From Dehalococcoides mccartyi 195 (GTDB lineage Bacteria > Chloroflexota > Dehalococcoidia > Dehalococcoidales > Dehalococcoidaceae): a stretch of DNA of 64,000 nt. The stretch is from positions 1,116,001-1,180,000 of the forward strand of contig NC_002936.3 of the NCBI RefSeq assembly GCF_000011905.1. Reading direction: 5' to 3'. Every line of letters starts with the position of its first letter. The stretch's first letter is position 1. The notes beneath the pieces were generated by a model, which was not told the origin of the DNA, ran no database searches, and saw only the letters and a program-made list of their open reading frames with translations. Below, in pieces: positions 61,283 through 64,000 of this stretch. Made by a program: the position numbers and the translations under genes.

Positions 61283-61699
61283 TTATCCGCTCAGGCTTTC
61301 AAACGCCTCTTTCAGCAGGGGAACAGTAGCAAGGGAAGCTATTTCAGACGGCAAAACCCAGCGGAAATCCGTATGCTCCCAGTCTATCTTAGGCGGCCTG
61401 TCAATTTTCAGGTGAAAAAGGAAGGGATGTATCTGCCAGAGGATACCCAGCGCAGTATCATGGTACTCAAATACCTGTCCTTCTTTGAGCAGCACCAGTT
61501 CTTCGGGAGTGTAACCGGTTTCCTCGGATATTTCAGTGTAAACCTGTGCAAGGGGTGAGGTATCCATATGCCCGGATACAGCCGCCCAGCGCCCCCGGTA
61601 GCTGCCCACCCGCTGGCTGCGTTTAAATAAAAGCACTTTGCCATTTTTTATAAGAAAAGCAGTTACCACCGGCTGGATACGGGGCAGGTTATTCACCAA
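61283..61699 (-). CDS. NUDIX hydrolase with degenerate Nudix box
   Basis: 138 residues. Nudix fold: TAFLIKNGKVLLFKRS, then the box region GHMDTSPLAQVYTEISEETGY. Compared with the canonical G-x5-E-x7-REUxEExGU, it has Thr for the Arg and no Glu at the first acidic place, and the helix is two residues shorter, yet the EExG catalytic core is kept. Substrate unknown. Starts inside the end of pncC (11-bp overlap). Confidence 0.85.
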   Translation of the reverse strand: MVNNLPRIQPVVTAFLIKNGKVLLFKRSQRVGSYRGRWAAVSGHMDTSPLAQVYTEISEETGYTPEELVLLKEGQVFEYHDTALGILWQIHPFLFHLKIDRPPKIDWEHTDFRWVLPSEIASLATVPLLKEAFESLSG

Positions 61700-62198
61700 A
61701 GGTATCTTTCAGGTATTCCTTCAGTATCTCTAAAACAGCCATAGCCGCCTGATATTTTATTTCCTCACGGCTGCCCGCAAAACGGCGTTCAAATGCTTTG
61801 ACACCCTCCGGGGTGGACAATCCCAAATAAAAAAGCCCCACCGGCTTAGACGGGGTTTCACCCCCCGGCCCGGCAATGCCGGTATCCGACAAACAAATAT
61901 CGGCACCCAGCAGCTGCCTGCCCCCCGAAGCCATCTGGCAGGCGGTTTCAGCACTTACCGCACCCTGACTTTCCAGCGTTCGGGTGGATACACCTAAAAG
62001 TTTTTGTTTGATACTGTTAGAGTAACTGGTGACCGAGCCCAGATAATAAGCCGAACAGCCGGGAATATTGGTAATGGCGTGTGAAACCAGCCCGCCGGTT
62101 GCGGATTCCGTAACGCCCAAACTGAGCTTGCACTTATTAAGCAGCCGGCCTATTTCCCCTGCCAGAAGAGTTAGTTTATAATCTGGGTTATCAATCAT
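61689..62198 (-). CDS. pncC: Nicotinamide-nucleotide amidohydrolase (CinA C-terminal domain)
   Basis: 169 residues, the stand-alone CinA C-terminal domain that deamidates NMN to nicotinate mononucleotide. LGVTESATGGLVSHAITNIPG, AYYLGSVTSYSNSIKQKLLGV, and ICLSDTGIAGPGGETPSKPVG. The N-terminal MoCF-like half of full CinA is absent. First gene of the pncC-nudix-rph operon; divergent from DUF167 by 30 bp. Confidence 0.93.
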   Translation of the reverse strand: MIDNPDYKLTLLAGEIGRLLNKCKLSLGVTESATGGLVSHAITNIPGCSAYYLGSVTSYSNSIKQKLLGVSTRTLESQGAVSAETACQMASGGRQLLGADICLSDTGIAGPGGETPSKPVGLFYLGLSTPEGVKAFERRFAGSREEIKYQAAMAVLEILKEYLKDTFGE

Positions 62199-62228
62199 AG
62201 TATTATATTACCTTTTAGAGGGTTTAAT

Positions 62229-62522
62229 ATGCCAGCCAAAGAAAGCCCGTTTAGGGTAAATTTAAAAATATTGCCTTCTGCCCAGAGGAATGAGCTGACC
62301 GGGTATGAAAATGGTCTGCTGAAAATCAAGATAGCTGCCCAGCCGGAAAAGGGCAAGGCCAACAAAGCCCTGGTAGACTACCTGAGTGAGCTGCTTGATA
62401 CCCCGAAATCAGAAATAGAAATATGCCGCGGGCTTAGCGGCAGAAACAAAGTGGTAGCCTTTTACTCACTTAGTCAGGCAGATTTTGAGGCAAAGATTTC
62501 GGCAATTTTGCGGGGGTCTTAG
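62229..62522 (+). CDS. DUF167 (YggU) family protein
   Basis: 97 residues: FRVNLKILPSAQRNELTGYENG, KIKIAAQPEKGKANKALVDYLSELLD, and IEICRGLSGRNKVVAFY. Widely conserved small protein of unknown role. AGAGGG precedes the ATG. The last 53 bp run antisense to the end of the kinase gene, both stops lying inside the other gene. Confidence 0.92.
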   Translation: MPAKESPFRVNLKILPSAQRNELTGYENGLLKIKIAAQPEKGKANKALVDYLSELLDTPKSEIEICRGLSGRNKVVAFYSLSQADFEAKISAILRGS

Positions 62523-63654
62523 CGTTTACCTTCACCACCACTACTTCGGCGGCCTTTTTCCGGGATATCCGGCTGTTTTTAACAGGCAAATCTATAATAA
62601 ACCGCGTTCCCTGGCCCAGCTTGCTTTCAAGCTGTATCTTGCCGTCATGTTCCATAATAATACCGTAACACACACTCAGTCCCAGCCCCGTACCCCGGCT
62701 GTCTTCCTTAGTGGTGAAAAACGGGTCAAATACCTTTTCCGCAATTTCTGGTGAAATACCCGGCCCGTTATCTTCTATTATCATGCGGATATAATTGCCC
62801 ATATTCTGGGTCTTAATAAGCAGCCTGCCCCGCCCGTGAGCCTGATACATGGCCTGTTCGGCATTAAGTATCATATTAACCAGCACCTGCTGTATCTTGT
62901 AAAAATCCAGCAAAGTAGCCGGCAGATTTTCCGCCAGTTCCAGTTCCACTACTATATTCTGCACAACCAGCTCGTATTCACGCAGTTCCACAGATTTACG
63001 GATAATTTCATTAAGTCCGCACAGCTTCTTTTCCTGCTGGTAGCTGCGGGCAAATGTGCGCAGGTTATCTATTACCTTGGCCGCCCTCAAGGCTTCCGTA
63101 TGGATACGCTCAATATCCCGGTGCTGTTCTTCGCTGGTGCATTTACGGGCCAGCCTTTCCGAAAAACCGAGAATACTGGTAAGCGGGCTGTTTATCTCAT
63201 GAGCTACTCCGGCTGTGAGCGCACCCACCGAGGCTAAGCGGCTGGAAAGATTAAGGTCTTTTTCTAATCTGCGTTGCTTCTCTTCAGCCTTTTTGCGTTC
63301 AGAAATATCCCGGATAGTTAAAAATACCAGATTTCTTTCATCCAGCTGGAATAAATGATAATGTATTTCTATAGGTACAGACCTGTTGTCTTTGGTATTA
63401 TACAGGTATTCTATTGAAAGGTAACGGCTTTCCAGCAGGTCCAGCCATACAATCCGGTTTATATTGAAACACTCAAAACTGACATCCGCAGGCTGTATCC
63501 TTAAAAAATCTTCATGGGTATGGCCGAGGTAACGGCACATTTGCCCGTTGGCCTCCAGGAATTTGAGCGGCTTTCCTTCCCCAGAGGCTTCATAAACCGC
63601 CACCGCATCCAGCATATTATCTAAAAATAAATGAAAAAGTTCGGCTTTTTCCAT
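62470..63654 (-). CDS. PAS-domain sensor histidine kinase, cytosolic
   Basis: 394 residues without a membrane span. PAS domain about residues 1-115 (LDAVAVYEASGEGKPLKFLE start, SIEYLYNTKDNRSVPIEIHY, FLTIRDISERKKAE), then the phosphorylated His in TAGVAHEINSPLTSILGFSE, N box VNMILNAEQAM, G1 IEDNGPGIS, F and G2 FFTTKEDSRGTGLGLSVCYG. NtrB/AtoS-like HATPase order. It ends with a basic Lys/Pro/Ala tail. The end of a response regulator gene lies upstream on the same strand. Confidence 0.95.
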   Translation of the reverse strand: MEKAELFHLFLDNMLDAVAVYEASGEGKPLKFLEANGQMCRYLGHTHEDFLRIQPADVSFECFNINRIVWLDLLESRYLSIEYLYNTKDNRSVPIEIHYHLFQLDERNLVFLTIRDISERKKAEEKQRRLEKDLNLSSRLASVGALTAGVAHEINSPLTSILGFSERLARKCTSEEQHRDIERIHTEALRAAKVIDNLRTFARSYQQEKKLCGLNEIIRKSVELREYELVVQNIVVELELAENLPATLLDFYKIQQVLVNMILNAEQAMYQAHGRGRLLIKTQNMGNYIRMIIEDNGPGISPEIAEKVFDPFFTTKEDSRGTGLGLSVCYGIIMEHDGKIQLESKLGQGTRFIIDLPVKNSRISRKKAAEVVVVKVNAKTPAKLPKSLPQNLPD

Positions 63655-63856
63655 CAGTAATTCCTACAAAATATACGGTATCCCGTGCCAAATCTGAGTA
63701 TCCCCGGAAGCAGTATCAATAACGGCCTTCCCAAATACAGCCGGACTTTCTGACACCGCTTAATTTACCCGGATATGTTTTACCCCGCTATACAGATTAT
63801 TACGTCTTTTATTATACATGTTTAAAAATGCCTAATAAAGTACAGAGTTGAAAAGA

Positions 63857-63881
63857 AAAAGACCAGCCTGAGGCTGGTCTT
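63857..63881 (-). terminator. Terminator of the response regulator at the window edge
   Basis: AGACCAGCC (63860-63868) pairs with GGCTGGTCT (63872-63880); on the minus strand a T-rich run TTTTTCTTTT follows. The 63655-63856 stretch between it and the kinase shows nothing further. Confidence 0.8.
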
Positions 63882-63907
63882 CTTTTAGAGTGAAAAATTA
63901 AAACTGC

Positions 63908-64000
63908 TTAAGCTTCGGGGGAAATGCGGAGAAAATTCTTGGTGGCGTTTATGATATCCATCTCACCGAAGGGCTTGTTCATAACACCAAAGGGACCTTG
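63908..64000 (-). CDS. Response regulator, C-terminal end (5' part outside window)
   Basis: The minus-strand frame from the window edge reads QGPFGVMNKPFGEMDIINAT then KNFLRISPEA and stops at 63908. The G-V-x-N-K-P-F segment with a following amphipathic helix is how CheY-like receiver domains end (the conserved Lys-Pro). It is therefore probably a single-domain response regulator, the likely partner of the kinase at 62470-63654. Only 30 residues are visible. Confidence 0.6.
   Translation of the reverse strand, partial: QGPFGVMNKPFGEMDIINATKNFLRISPEA

Noticed and set aside
61757-62700. Additional overlapping frames around pncC and DUF167
   Set aside because: They are explained by the two recognised families and the kinase end.

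Overview
The window looks like a chromosomal segment of a Dehalococcoides mccartyi-type Chloroflexota. This rests on the overall gene set, the moderate GC content, the frequent GTG/TTG starts and the style of the two-component and iron-sulfur flavoprotein genes; it is a judgement from pattern memory, not from a database search. It is mostly compact housekeeping sequence with one clearly accessory stretch. I see no reductive dehalogenase gene, tRNA, rRNA, CRISPR array or intact insertion sequence.

Layout. 1-11000: the 3' part of uvrC, a GNAT acetyltransferase, a Cof-type HAD phosphatase, mutS, an FAH-family hydrolase, a run of cobalamin adenosyltransferase, archaeal-type fructose-bisphosphate aldolase/phosphatase and rdgB, then dnaN. 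10845-15770 is the accessory stretch: a serine-recombinase tail lying against the 3' end of dnaN, a small lipoprotein, a small membrane protein, an OmpR-type regulator whose partner kinase survives only as an N-terminal stub, an intact kinase/regulator pair, and a secreted protein ending in a beta/gamma-crystallin-like motif. That last gene is preceded by four exact 11-bp-spaced repeats of the kind OmpR/PhoB regulators bind. 16000-25200 holds small stress and regulatory genes: DUF1801, Smr, purU, a lipoprotein, a cyclophilin, msrB-msrA, two flavoproteins, TfoX-N, and an sdpR-sdpI pair with a large palindrome at its promoter.

25400-33500: a PilT-like ATPase and then the arginine cluster argJ-argB-argD-(membrane-anchored unknown)-argG-argH. 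33480-39000: rpmB on the opposite strand, then a FakA-like DAK2 protein followed by four tandem DegV/FakB-like lipid-binding proteins. 39100-48750: recG, an AT-rich SRA-like/HNH nuclease gene inserted before argS, a stand-alone RAM domain, fabI, and the cluster yceD-rpmF-fabD-fabG-nusB-acpP. 49000-64000: a B12-binding radical SAM protein, mfd, proB with a pair of related small unknown genes, two HtrA-like membrane proteases, a TipA-like MerR regulator, proA, a pncC-nudix-rph operon, DUF167, a PAS histidine kinase, and the end of a response regulator at the window edge.

Shared themes. DNA repair is heavily represented (uvrC, mutS, recG, mfd, rdgB, nudix), as are amino-acid biosynthesis (arginine; proline split into proB and proA) and fatty-acid synthesis and handling. 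Several promoters place the -10 box only 7-10 bp before the start codon (mutS, the orphan regulator, argJ, proB, merR), so leaderless transcription seems common here. The strongest candidates for new biology are the regulator/11-bp-repeat/crystallin-like module, the FakA plus four FakB array, the SRA-HNH gene and the WWGE small-protein pair.
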